A stretch of 64,000 nucleotides of DNA from a bacterium 210917-DFI.7.65 (GTDB lineage Bacteria > Bacillota > Clostridia > Oscillospirales > Oscillospiraceae), in contig JAJCJJ010000003.1 of assembly GCA_020555865.1 (NCBI GenBank), positions 229,003 to 293,002 on the forward strand, written 5' to 3'. Position 1 is the stretch's first letter, and each line of letters begins with the position of its first letter. The position numbers and the translations under genes were made by a program. The notes under the pieces are model-generated. The model did no database searches. It was not told the origin of the DNA and was given only the letters and a program-made list of their open reading frames with translations. Of this stretch, positions 44,622 through 52,529 are shown piece after piece.

Positions 44622-46490
44622 TTATTCTTTGTCGAGCCATACCATCAGTGCAGCGAGGTCGGCGGGCGATACGCCGGAAATGCGGCCGGCCTGTCCCAGG
44701 TTCAGAGGACGGACTGCACTGAGTTTCTGACGGGCCTCCAAACGCAGACCCAAGATGCGTTCATAATCAATCTCTGCTGGCAGCAACCGGTGCTCCATGC
44801 GGGTGAATTCCGCCACTTGGCGCGTCTGCCGTTCGATATAACCGGCGTATTTCACCGATATCTCCACTTCTTCTTCTACGGCGGGGGAAAGAGAAGGCTG
44901 TGGCGGGGAGATAGCCTTGATATCAGTATAATGCAGCTCTGGACGGCGCAACAGGGAAATCAGGGGTATGCCAGCGGAGAGCGGCGCGCTGCCGCGGCGG
45001 CGCAGCAGATCATTGACGGCATCTGTCGGGGCGGCGCCGGTACGCTCCAGCCGCCGAATTTCGGCATTTACAGCTTCGTATTTGGCCTGCACAGCTTCGT
45101 ATTGAAAATCCGATACCAGTCCGATGCGGTGGCCGATGGCGCTCAAACGCGCATCGGCATTATCTTGCCGCAGCAGCAGCCGGTATTCGCTGCGGGAGGT
45201 CATCATACGGTATGGCTCATTGGTCCCCTTCGTCACCAGATCGTCGATCAGGGTGCCGATATAAGATTCGGCGCGGGAGAGAATCAGGGGCGGCTGATTA
45301 TGCAGCTTAAGCGCGGCATTGACACCGGCTACAAAACCTTGGACAGCGGCTTCTTCGTAACCGGAAGAGCCGTTGAACTGACCCGCGCCGTACAGTCTGG
45401 GCACTTTCTTGCATTCCAATGTGGGCAGAAGCTCCTGGGGATCGATGCAGTCGTACTCAATAGCATAGGCTGGCCGGGTCATTTCCGCATGCTCCAGCCC
45501 TGGCACCGTATGGAGCATGGCAATCTGTACATCTTCCGGGAGAGAGGAGGAAAAGCCCTGGATATACAGCTCCTCTGTATCCAGTCCCATGGGTTCCACG
45601 AAAAGCTGATGGCGCGCTTTATCAGCAAACCGTACGACCTTTGTTTCGATAGAGGGACAGTAGCGGGGACCGGCGCTTTCAATGGCACCGTTGTACAGCG
45701 GAGAACGGTCCAGATTGGAAAGGATGATCCGATGAGTTTCTGCGTTGGTGTAGGTGAGATAACAGACAGCCCGGTTTTCCGGCACAGTCCGCGTCTGAAA
45801 GGAAAAAGGAAGAGGGTTTTCGTCTCCGGTTTGCAGTTCCATTTTGGAAAAGTCTACGCTGCGGCGGTTAACCCGGGGCGGCGTTCCGGTTTTGAACCGG
45901 CGCAGGGACAGCCCCAGCTCCTGCAGGCGCGGCGTCAGGAGCGTGGCTGCGTGCATGCCGTCCGGGCCGCTTTCCAGAGCAGTTTCGCCCACGATGGTGC
46001 GGCCGTTGAGATAGGTGCCGGAGGCGATGATGGCGGCACGGACAGCATAAACAGCGCCGGTGCGGGTGACTACGGCGGACACGGCGCCATTTTCGGTGCG
46101 GATATCAATGACTTCGGCCTGTTTCAGGCTCAGCCTTTCCTGCTGCTCCAAAGTGTGCTTCATCACTTCCTGGTAGCGGCGGCGGTCCGCCTGTGCACGC
46201 AGGGAGTGGACAGCAGGGCCTTTGCCGCGGTTCAGCAACCGGTATTGGATGCAGGCTTTGTCGGCTGCGCGGGCCATTTCACCGCCCAGGGCGTCCAGTT
46301 CGCGCACCAGATGGCCTTTGCCGGTGCCGCCGATGGCGGGGTTGCAGGGCATATTGCCCACCGCGTCCAGATTAATGGTAAAACAGACCACACGACAGCC
46401 CATCCGAGCTGCCGCCAAAGCGGCCTCAACGCCGGCGTGTCCCGCGCCGATAACGGCAATATCAAAGGTTCCGGCCAAAAACTCTTGCAT
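44622..46490 (-). CDS. mnmG: tRNA uridine-5-carboxymethylaminomethyl modification enzyme MnmG (GidA)
   Basis: 622 residues from ATG 46490 with AGAGAGGA upstream; a longer in-frame extension to 46961 lies across the neighbouring gene on the same strand and is rejected. FAD-binding GAGHAG (residues 15-20), the signature [11 protein letters not shown], and [15 protein letters not shown] are clear. With MnmE it installs cmnm5U34 in tRNA anticodons. mnmE and rsmG, frequent neighbours elsewhere, are not in this window. Confidence 0.97.
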   Translation of the reverse strand: MQEFLAGTFDIAVIGAGHAGVEAALAAARMGCRVVCFTINLDAVGNMPCNPAIGGTGKGHLVRELDALGGEMARAADKACIQYRLLNRGKGPAVHSLRAQADRRRYQEVMKHTLEQQERLSLKQAEVIDIRTENGAVSAVVTRTGAVYAVRAAIIASGTYLNGRTIVGETALESGPDGMHAATLLTPRLQELGLSLRRFKTGTPPRVNRRSVDFSKMELQTGDENPLPFSFQTRTVPENRAVCYLTYTNAETHRIILSNLDRSPLYNGAIESAGPRYCPSIETKVVRFADKARHQLFVEPMGLDTEELYIQGFSSSLPEDVQIAMLHTVPGLEHAEMTRPAYAIEYDCIDPQELLPTLECKKVPRLYGAGQFNGSSGYEEAAVQGFVAGVNAALKLHNQPPLILSRAESYIGTLIDDLVTKGTNEPYRMMTSRSEYRLLLRQDNADARLSAIGHRIGLVSDFQYEAVQAKYEAVNAEIRRLERTGAAPTDAVNDLLRRRGSAPLSAGIPLISLLRRPELHYTDIKAISPPQPSLSPAVEEEVEISVKYAGYIERQTRQVAEFTRMEHRLLPAEIDYERILGLRLEARQKLSAVRPLNLGQAGRISGVSPADLAALMVWLDKE

Positions 46491-46541
46491 ATAACATTCC
46501 TCTCTGTATGTAACGGCGATATGAAATGCGGAGAAAAGGGA

Positions 46542-46562
46542 AAGGAGGGAATCTCCCTCCTT
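46542..46562 (-). terminator. Small hairpin after the phosphoesterase stop
   Basis: AAGGAGGGA-ATC-TCCCTCCTT directly at the stop codon, followed leftward by TCCCTTTTC. Weak terminator at best; the ribosome-binding-site-like AGGAGGG in the other strand is probably coincidental. Confidence 0.4.
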
Positions 46563-47416
46563 CAGGCGCTGGTGCGCAGAACGATAATGGGCAGGTCGGG
46601 GCGATTGAACAAGCGGAAAAGAGGGATCGGCACGGTGTTGCTGCCCAGCCCCCGGGAGACGCAGCAGGTGAAGCCGCCGATCGTATAGAGTCCGCCGTCG
46701 TATTTGGGAAGCAGCGTATGATCGTTGCTGATCAGGCCCCGGTCGAGAATTGGGATGCGGATAATGCCGCCGTGGCCGTGGCCGCAGAGGACCAGATCGT
46801 AGCCCCAGCTGGCGTATTCCTCCACAGTGTCCCGGTGGGACAGCAAGACTGTGTAATCCGCGTCGATTTCGGCGCGCAGTTCCGGGCCGGTTTTTTGTCC
46901 CGCAGGGCCGTTGGGGTCGTCCACGCCCGCCACGGCCAAAGTGGCGCCGTCGCGGGTCCACAGTTCATACTCGTCGCTGAGCACACGTACGCCGTGCTCG
47001 CGCAGCAGATCTTTGAGCACGTTCACTTTGCGCACAGCCCATTCATGATTGCCGGTGACGTAATAGGTAGGGGCGATGGCGGTGAGGCGGTCCATCAGCG
47101 CCGGCAGGGCATCGTATTGGCTTTCCTGGTCGATCAGGTCACCGGTGATGACGATCAGATCGGGCTGGGCATTTTCTACCACCTGAAGCAGTAAGGAATT
47201 GCCGCTGCCGAATTCCTTGCCGTGCAGGTCGGACAGATGGGCGATACGCAGTCCGTCAAAGGCCGCCGGGAGCTGCGGGGAAGAAATGGTTTCTTCATGA
47301 ACCAGGATAGTATTGTTGCTCCAATACAAAAATAAACCGCCAAAAATCAGCGCAAAGAGAAACAGCAGAAAAGGCGCCGCACAGCCCCGTTTTTTGCTCT
47401 GGTATCGTTTTGCCAT
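46562..47416 (-). CDS. Membrane-anchored metallophosphoesterase
   Basis: 284 residues. One N-terminal membrane helix ([19 protein letters not shown]) and a calcineurin-like domain outside or facing the cytoplasm: [28 protein letters not shown] and CGHGHGG give the complete dinuclear metal site. Similar to YaeI/YkuE-type lipid or cell-wall phosphohydrolases; the substrate is not known. 17 bases downstream of degV, likely one operon. Confidence 0.92.
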   Translation of the reverse strand: MAKRYQSKKRGCAAPFLLFLFALIFGGLFLYWSNNTILVHEETISSPQLPAAFDGLRIAHLSDLHGKEFGSGNSLLLQVVENAQPDLIVITGDLIDQESQYDALPALMDRLTAIAPTYYVTGNHEWAVRKVNVLKDLLREHGVRVLSDEYELWTRDGATLAVAGVDDPNGPAGQKTGPELRAEIDADYTVLLSHRDTVEEYASWGYDLVLCGHGHGGIIRIPILDRGLISNDHTLLPKYDGGLYTIGGFTCCVSRGLGSNTVPIPLFRLFNRPDLPIIVLRTSA

Positions 47417-47433
47417 GGCATCTGGTCGCTTTC

Positions 47434-48309
47434 TCAGTCGAAATAGTATTCCCGGGGCCGTTCGTCAAAAAACAGAATGCCCACGCCGGATAGACCCAAA
47501 TAGGTGGTCAATACGCTGCCTACGGGCTGCAGGACGATCTTGATCTGGGGCAGTTTTTCCTTGAGATAGGCAATGGCCTGCTGACAGGTTTCCTGTTCAT
47601 AGGTGTAGCAGACTGCCACCAACTGTTCCGGGAAAGCTTTGAGTTTTTCGAGAGCTTTGTCGCAGATGGTCTGCACCATGCGCTTCTGGCCCCGGGCGGT
47701 ACCGAAAGCTTTCAGATAACCTTCCTTGTCGATGTGTACCAGGGGACGCACATCCAGCGCGCCGGCGGCGGCGCCCAGCAGCTTGTTGATGCGGCCGCCC
47801 AACACCAGCCACTTGAGATCCCGCAGGGCAATCATGTGGACAACATGCTCGGACAGGTAAGCGCCGTGAGCCATCAGGTTTTCGAAGGACGCGCCAGCTT
47901 TGGCCATATGCGCCAGCTGCAGTACGATCAGGCCCATACCGCCGGCGCCGGCTTTGGAATTGATGACGCCCATATGGACATCCGGATAGGTTTCCCGCAG
48001 TTCGGCAGTCATCATTTCCGCCAGACTGCAGCAGCCGGAGAGTACGGAAGAGAAGGCCACGTAAATGAAATCCTGCCCGGCTGCGGCATATTTTTCAAAG
48101 GTATCAGACATGATATCCGCCGGCACTTGGGTAGATTTGGGTACCGTGCCCTGTTCCATGGCACGGCATACATCCAGATAGTCGATATCCACCTTGTCAA
48201 GATATTCTTTTTCGCCCAACCGGACGCGCAGCGGCATCATGTCCACGTCATAGGGGGCAAGATAATGAGGATCCAAATCGCAGATACTGTCTGTGATGAT
48301 TTTAACCAT
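47434..48309 (-). CDS. DegV family fatty-acid-binding protein
   Basis: 291 residues from ATG 48309, behind AAAGAGGTG; the frame continues upstream to 48540 without a better site. DegV fold: KIITDSICDLDPHY start, STQVPADIM, FSSVLSGCC and the C-terminal GVLxT-like VGSVLTTYLGLSGVGILFF. These proteins bind fatty acids, and FakB members deliver them to the kinase FakA for phospholipid synthesis; no fakA is nearby, so the exact role is open. Confidence 0.92.
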   Translation of the reverse strand: MVKIITDSICDLDPHYLAPYDVDMMPLRVRLGEKEYLDKVDIDYLDVCRAMEQGTVPKSTQVPADIMSDTFEKYAAAGQDFIYVAFSSVLSGCCSLAEMMTAELRETYPDVHMGVINSKAGAGGMGLIVLQLAHMAKAGASFENLMAHGAYLSEHVVHMIALRDLKWLVLGGRINKLLGAAAGALDVRPLVHIDKEGYLKAFGTARGQKRMVQTICDKALEKLKAFPEQLVAVCYTYEQETCQQAIAYLKEKLPQIKIVLQPVGSVLTTYLGLSGVGILFFDERPREYYFD

Positions 48310-48446
48310 AAAACACACACCTCTTTGGGTTTGTCTGTATAATATTATATTATAACATATTTGCGCGCACTGCAAAACCCCGCCTGAAAAATTTCCTGTC
48401 GGGGAGGCATTATACGGCGAGACTGCGAACTTCTTTAGTAAAATCG

Positions 48447-48488
48447 GCATTTTGTACATATTTTGTTCATATAATATGTATACAATGC
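48447..48488. promoter_or_regulatory. Long inverted repeat upstream of the 26-codon ORF
   Basis: GCATTTTGTACATATT (48447-48462) and AATATGTATACAATGC (48473-48488) are complementary at 14 of 16 positions around a ten-base centre. TATAAT (48470-48475) and TACAAT (48481-48486) fall in it. This is an operator-like dyad over a promoter region between degV and the small ORF. Confidence 0.55.
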
Positions 48489-48598
48489 CAAAATAAAAAG
48501 AGGAGAAGGCAGGATCTTCGGTCACTTTTCCTCTGTACAAGCAAAGGAAATAGGACTACACTATATACATACCCCAAAAGAAAAGGAGGGATAACAAT

Positions 48599-48679
48599 AT
48601 GATGGATCACAAGTTCATCGGTCTCGACGTCGACGATATGATTTTCGGCAAAGACGACAGAGAGATCAGTCAGCGGTAA
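48599..48679 (+). CDS. Small ORF, 26 residues, own transcription unit
   Basis: ATG at 48599, eight bases after AAGGAGGG, an excellent ribosome-binding site. The peptide is acidic and polar, beginning MMDHKFIGLDVDDM and ending in DDREISQR, without membrane segment or cysteine. A hairpin (AGAGGAGAAG / CTTTTCCTCT, 48499-48534) lies in the leader and a perfect terminator follows at 48701. It belongs to no family I know. A short regulatory or secreted peptide precursor, or an RNA whose ORF is incidental, are both possible. Confidence 0.5.
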   Translation: MMDHKFIGLDVDDMIFGKDDREISQR

Positions 48680-48700
48680 ACCGCGGTGCCTTGCTTGTAT

Positions 48701-48728
48701 CCACACGTTTTGACCGTGTGGTTTTTTT
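48701..48728 (+). terminator. Terminator of the small ORF
   Basis: CCACACG / CGTGTGG stem, seven-base loop, seven T's, 21 bases after the stop codon. Confidence 0.92.
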
Positions 48729-48828
48729 GTACCTGTTTGGGACCTCTCAGCCGACATGCGGCTGCGTTGAGCCACTGCTCCGCAGCCTTTACGATACAAG
48801 ACATACAGCGCAAAGCACCAAAACATGC

Positions 48829-48862
48829 AAACGGGCAGCCTGCGGCAGCGGGCTGCCCGTTT
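48829..48862 (-). terminator. Hairpin after the MerR gene
   Basis: Perfect 12-bp stem AAACGGGCAGCC / GGCTGCCCGTTT immediately beyond the MerR stop; GCATGTTTT follows on the leftward strand. Confidence 0.6.
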
Positions 48863-48867
48863 CCTGT

Positions 48868-49311
48868 TCAGGCAAGACCGGCTGCGTGCAGGCGGGCATA
48901 TTCTGCCTTCAGCCGATCGCAGCTGCCGGGGGGGCCGGCTTCGGTGCCCCGCTCCAGAGCGCGCTCATAGTACCAGATCTTATATTGGATTTTTTCCAGG
49001 TCGGCCTGGAGCGCCTCGATCTGCTGCTGTACCCGCGCCTGCTGGCGTACAAACAGGTCATGGCGCTGCTGGAGAGTTGCGTCTCCTTCCATGCACCAGT
49101 CAATGTATTGCTTGATGTCCCGAATGGGGACGCCGGTGTTTTTCAGACAGTCAATCATGGAAATATAAGCGAAATCTTCCTCTTTAAACAGCCGCTGGCC
49201 TCCGGCGCTGCGCTCTACAAAGGGAAGAAGCCCCTCCTTGTCGTAATAGCGCAGGGCAGAAACGGTGCGTCCGGTGCGTGCGGCCGCTTGGCCGATGGTA
49301 TAGGTTTCCAT
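48868..49311 (-). CDS. MerR-family regulator
   Basis: 147 residues from ATG 49311 behind AAGGAGGA. N-terminal MerR domain (YTIGQAAARTGRTVSALRYYDKEGLLPF), a coiled coil (residues 80-120), and no separate ligand domain, the size of AdhR/NmlR-type sensors. The divergent neighbour is an iron alcohol dehydrogenase with a 19-bp-spacer promoter, as for aldehyde-responsive MerR proteins of Firmicutes. It has a lone cysteine at CLKNTG and one at EGD-side WCMEGD, which could sense electrophiles; that is inference. Confidence 0.92.
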   Translation of the reverse strand: METYTIGQAAARTGRTVSALRYYDKEGLLPFVERSAGGQRLFKEEDFAYISMIDCLKNTGVPIRDIKQYIDWCMEGDATLQQRHDLFVRQQARVQQQIEALQADLEKIQYKIWYYERALERGTEAGPPGSCDRLKAEYARLHAAGLA

Positions 49312-49373
49312 GATGAGCAGTCCTCCTTACAGACGATGCTAAAAAATAATTTGAAAAAAGTTTGAAAATTCCC

Positions 49374-49404
49374 TTGACCTCAAGTAAACTTTAGATTGTA
49401 TAAT
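49374..49404 (+). promoter_or_regulatory. MerR-type promoter of the alcohol dehydrogenase gene
   Basis: TTGACC (49374-49379), 19-bp spacer, TATAAT (49399-49404). The spacer contains the dyad CTCAAGT-AA-ACTTTAG (49379-49394, twelve of sixteen positions symmetric). Spacing and position are diagnostic for MerR activators. Confidence 0.82.
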
Positions 49405-49419
49405 CAGTGTAACCAAAGA

Positions 49420-49446
49420 CGAAAGGGTTTGCAAGCCCTTTCGTTT
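49420..49446 (+). other. Leader hairpin upstream of the alcohol dehydrogenase gene
   Basis: CGAAAGGG / CCCTTTCG with an eight-base loop followed by TTT. It resembles a weak terminator located in the leader; role unknown. Confidence 0.45.
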
Positions 49447-49484
49447 CAATATGGGAAAAAGCAGATCGGAAAGGAGTTTTTGCG

Positions 49485-50672
49485 ATGATGCACAAGTTTG
49501 ACTACTGGTCTCCTACAGAGGTGGTGTTTGGCAAGGGCCGGGAGGATGAGACGGCGGCTTATGTGAAAAAGTACGGCGGCAGCAAGGTCCTTCTGGTATA
49601 CGGCGGCGGCAGCGTGGAACGCAGCGGCTTGCTCCAGCGTGTGAAAGAGCAGCTCGATGCTGCAGGTATCGGCTATGCGGAATTCGGCGGCGTGCAGCCC
49701 AATCCGACTGTGGAATATGCCCGCGAAGGTGTGAAACGCGCCATCGAGAGCCAGGCGGATTTCATTCTGGCGGTGGGCGGCGGCAGCGCCATTGACACGG
49801 CCAAAGGGATTGCCCACGGCGCAGCCAACCCGGATGTGGACATTTGGAAGTTCTGGTCTGGCGAGGAGAAAGTGCAGAAATCCATGCCTGTGGGCGTTAT
49901 CCTGACCATTTCCGCCGCCGGCAGCGAAACCAGCGCCTCCTCAGTGCTGACCAATAAGGCCACCGGCAGCAAGCGGGGTCTGGACAATATTGCTTTCAAT
50001 TTCCCCAAATTCGCCATTATGGATCCGGAACTGACCTTTACGCTGCCGGTGTATCAGGTGGCCTGCGGCGTAACGGATATTATGATGCACACCATGGACC
50101 GCTATTTCAATCCCCTGGACAATGAGCTGACCGATGCCATTGCCGAGGCGCTTCTGCGTACGGTGATTGCCAACGGCGCCAAGGCCGTGAAAGACACCCA
50201 TGATTACGATGCCATGAGCGAGGTCATGTGGTGCGGCAGCGTGTCCCACAACGGGCTGACAGGACTGGGCGGCCAAGGAGATTTTGCGCCGCATCAGCTG
50301 GGCCACGAGCTGTCGGCCATGTTTGACATTGCCCACGGCGCGTCTCTTTCCGCCGTTTGGGGTCAGTGGGCGCGCTATGTGTATCAGAACCGGATTGAGC
50401 GGTTTGTCCGTTTTGCCAAAAACGTTTGGAACATCACGGAAGGCAGCGACGAGGAGATCGCCCTGGCGGGCATTCAGGCCACAGTGGATTACTTCAAATC
50501 CATTGGCGTGCCGACCTGCTTCAGCGAAGCCGCCGAGATCGGCGTGCAGAGCGAAGAGGTGCTGCGCGACCTGACCGACCGCTGCACCTTCCATGGCGCG
50601 CGTACCATCGGTACGTTCCAGGTGCTGGACGGAGACGACATTTACAACATTTATCAGGCGGCCAACGTTTGA
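49485..50672 (+). CDS. Iron-containing alcohol dehydrogenase (YqhD/BdhA type)
   Basis: 395 residues; NAD(P)H-dependent reduction of aldehydes or butyraldehyde. GGGSAIDTAK (residues 98-107) binds the cofactor. Metal ligands equivalent to E. coli YqhD Asp194, His198, His267 and His281 are Asp198, His202, His270 and His284 (HQLGHELSAMFDIAHG). ATG at 49485 follows AAAGGAG. Under control of the divergent MerR gene; its own terminator follows. Aldehyde detoxification fits the context better than bulk fermentation, though both are possible. Confidence 0.93.
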   Translation: MMHKFDYWSPTEVVFGKGREDETAAYVKKYGGSKVLLVYGGGSVERSGLLQRVKEQLDAAGIGYAEFGGVQPNPTVEYAREGVKRAIESQADFILAVGGGSAIDTAKGIAHGAANPDVDIWKFWSGEEKVQKSMPVGVILTISAAGSETSASSVLTNKATGSKRGLDNIAFNFPKFAIMDPELTFTLPVYQVACGVTDIMMHTMDRYFNPLDNELTDAIAEALLRTVIANGAKAVKDTHDYDAMSEVMWCGSVSHNGLTGLGGQGDFAPHQLGHELSAMFDIAHGASLSAVWGQWARYVYQNRIERFVRFAKNVWNITEGSDEEIALAGIQATVDYFKSIGVPTCFSEAAEIGVQSEEVLRDLTDRCTFHGARTIGTFQVLDGDDIYNIYQAANV

Positions 50673-50688
50673 AGCCAGTCTGGAGACG

Positions 50689-50721
50689 ACCCCGCTGCGG
50701 AAAAGCCGCAGCGGGGTTTTT
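50689..50721 (+). terminator. Terminator of the alcohol dehydrogenase gene
   Basis: Perfect 12-bp stem ACCCCGCTGCGG / CCGCAGCGGGGT, five-base loop, T5. Confidence 0.95.
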
Positions 50722-50731
50722 GTCACTTTTT

Positions 50732-50807
50732 ATTAACTGTTTGGTTTCGGTTTGTCCTTGACAGGCGGCAGGGCATGGACTATACTTTTATTAGACAAAT
50801 AGTTAAT
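50732..50807 (+). promoter_or_regulatory. Promoter and flanking inverted repeats of the BlaI/BlaR1-like locus
   Basis: TTGACA (50758-50763), 17-bp spacer, TATACT (50781-50786). ATTAACTGTTTG at 50732-50743 and CAAATAGTTAAT at 50796-50807 are inverted copies (11 of 12), bracketing the promoter at about 15 bp upstream of the -35 and 10 bp downstream of the -10. They are candidate sites for the BlaI-type proteins encoded below. Confidence 0.7.
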
Positions 50808-50820
50808 GGGGGGTGGGGGT

Positions 50821-52149
50821 ATGGAACGACGGATTGAATGCTCGGCGGCGGAACAGCGTATTTTGGAAGCGCTGTGGGTTCGGGGAAGCGGTACAGCGGC
50901 GGATCTGGCTGCGGCGGCAGATGTCGGTGAACGCTTGGCGTCGGTTTGTTTGACTCGGCTGGAACAAAAAGGCGCAGTACAACGGATCGAAAGGGAGAAC
51001 GGCGTGGTCTATGCGCCGCATGTTCAACGCGTGGAGGTCCGGGCCGCACAGCCGGTACGGCCGGCCAAGGGCGGCCTGCTGTGCCTGGCGCTGCCCATGG
51101 GCGGCGGGGCAAAAGCGTTGAAGGCGCGTTTTTCTCTGGTGGCAAAGCGGCCTGCTATGAAATGCGCCACCGCTGCGGCATTGGCAGTATGTGTTATCCT
51201 GGCCTGCCTTGTGGCTGTCACAGGCAGAAGCGGCGCCGAAGCCTACCGGGGCTTTGGCCGCTTGGCGGCAGGGCAGGAAACGGTTTTGACGCAGGCGGGA
51301 GGCTCTGCTTCAATCCATGGGAAAACGCTGGCAAACTATCTGCGTACGCGCCATTGGGCCGCCCTGCCGGAGGCGGGAAAAAGCGATGGAACGTTGCTGG
51401 CCTATTTTGGCGTAAGTGCTACTGGCGGAAGGGATTTTGGTACGCTGACCATTGTGGAAACGACAACTGGGAGCTACCGCGCCGATGTGTTTCGCTCCAA
51501 CGCCGCTGGAACGGCGGACAGCCTCACAAGTTATAAAATTTCCGCAGAAGACGCCGCTGCGGCACGGGCGCTTGCCCAGCTGAGCGATGGCGCGGCGGGG
51601 TCCGGCGCTCTGCATGCCGCCTGGAGTGCGCGGGGTGAAATGGCTCTAACTTCCGCAACAGCAGGCCGGGGGAACTTTTCTTTTCTGTTCCGCTCTGTCG
51701 ACGGAGGAAAAAGCTATGCGTTGGTGGAGGGTGATTTGGACAGATGGTCTCCGCGGTTTTGCACGGCCCTGGCTTTTGCTGACCGAAATGTGGGGGCGGC
51801 AGCCTTCCTGTCTGCTGAGGGGGCGGACGGTTCCTGCCTGCTGCGCACGGGCGACGGCGGCAAGACCTGGACGAGCGCGGTGTTGGATGGAACTGATATT
51901 ACATCCAATGGAACGAGCACACAGGGAGAAATCGATGCATGGCGCAAAAACAGCGGGCACATTGACAATATCTGGTTTGAAGACGCCCGGTGCGGCTATG
52001 CGGAAGCGTCCTATACCAGCGGCAGAGAGAGAAAGACGATCCTTTTGGTCACAAATGACGGCGGCCTGCATTTTGTGCCGCAGACGGGAGGCAATGCAGC
52101 GCGGGCACTGATACAAAACGGCGCAGAGGAAGGAGAAAAAACGGCATGA
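50821..52149 (+). CDS. BlaI-like DNA-binding domain fused to BlaR1-type membrane sensor
   Basis: 442 residues from ATG 50821 behind a G-rich site. Residues 1-70 are a BlaI/MecI-type winged helix (EQRILEALWVRGSGTAADLAAAADV ... LTRLEQKGAVQRIE). Residues 88-137 (LALPMGGGAKALKARF, then a membrane helix AALAVCVILACLVAVTGRSG) match the M56 gene two positions downstream from its residue 290 onward (SPMGGGGKALRRRL, ALCVLLTCLVACTGRSG). Residues 140-442 form a similar extracellular sensor with Asp-box-like SVDGGKSY, RTGDGGKTW and VTNDGGLHF. The catalytic M56 domain is absent. It reads as a membrane-tethered one-component regulator, or a decoy, made by recombination of blaI- and blaR1-like genes. The end overlaps the next gene by four bases. 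Confidence 0.85.
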   Translation: MERRIECSAAEQRILEALWVRGSGTAADLAAAADVGERLASVCLTRLEQKGAVQRIERENGVVYAPHVQRVEVRAAQPVRPAKGGLLCLALPMGGGAKALKARFSLVAKRPAMKCATAAALAVCVILACLVAVTGRSGAEAYRGFGRLAAGQETVLTQAGGSASIHGKTLANYLRTRHWAALPEAGKSDGTLLAYFGVSATGGRDFGTLTIVETTTGSYRADVFRSNAAGTADSLTSYKISAEDAAAARALAQLSDGAAGSGALHAAWSARGEMALTSATAGRGNFSFLFRSVDGGKSYALVEGDLDRWSPRFCTALAFADRNVGAAAFLSAEGADGSCLLRTGDGGKTWTSAVLDGTDITSNGTSTQGEIDAWRKNSGHIDNIWFEDARCGYAEASYTSGRERKTILLVTNDGGLHFVPQTGGNAARALIQNGAEEGEKTA

Positions 52150-52529
52150 GAGAGCAAGACCGTGTGACCTTATCGGACAGTGAGTGGATCATTATGCAGG
52201 AAATCTGGAAGCGGGGAGAGGCCACGTTTCGGGAGATCTGCGACGGCGTGGCGGCGCATCAATGGAGCAAACCCGCAGTGGCGGCCTTTTTGAAGCGGAT
52301 GGAGAAAAAGGGCGCCATTGCAAGCGCGGAGGGCGGCCCTGTGAAAGTGTACCGCTCCTTGCTGCGGCGGGAAACCGCTGTGCGGAAGGAAACCAGGGAC
52401 ATTTTTAGACGGGTGTACGGCGGAGACGTGGCGCTGCTGGCTCAGTCGCTGGTGCGCTCTGCGGCGCTGGATGAAAACGATATGGAAGAATTGATTGCGC
52501 TGCTGAGGAAAGGGCGGGAGGAGAGGTGA
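52146..52529 (+). CDS. BlaI/MecI-family transcriptional repressor
   Basis: 127 residues. Winged helix LSDSEWIIMQEIWKRGEATFREI ... KPAVAAFLKRMEKKGAIASA followed by a C-terminal dimerisation helix pair, the standard BlaI plan. In the beta-lactam systems BlaI is cleaved after BlaR1 activation. The ATG overlaps the previous stop and the stop overlaps the next start (GTGA), so all three proteins are made from one mRNA. No beta-lactamase or PBP gene is adjacent, so the regulated target is unknown. Confidence 0.93.
   Translation: MREQDRVTLSDSEWIIMQEIWKRGEATFREICDGVAAHQWSKPAVAAFLKRMEKKGAIASAEGGPVKVYRSLLRRETAVRKETRDIFRRVYGGDVALLAQSLVRSAALDENDMEELIALLRKGREER

Noticed and set aside
50821..52149. Fusion gene as an assembly artefact
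   Set aside because: The frame is intact over 442 codons, both genes overlap neighbours in normal 4-bp fashion, and the shared segments differ in sequence, so simple mis-assembly is unlikely; resequencing is still advisable.
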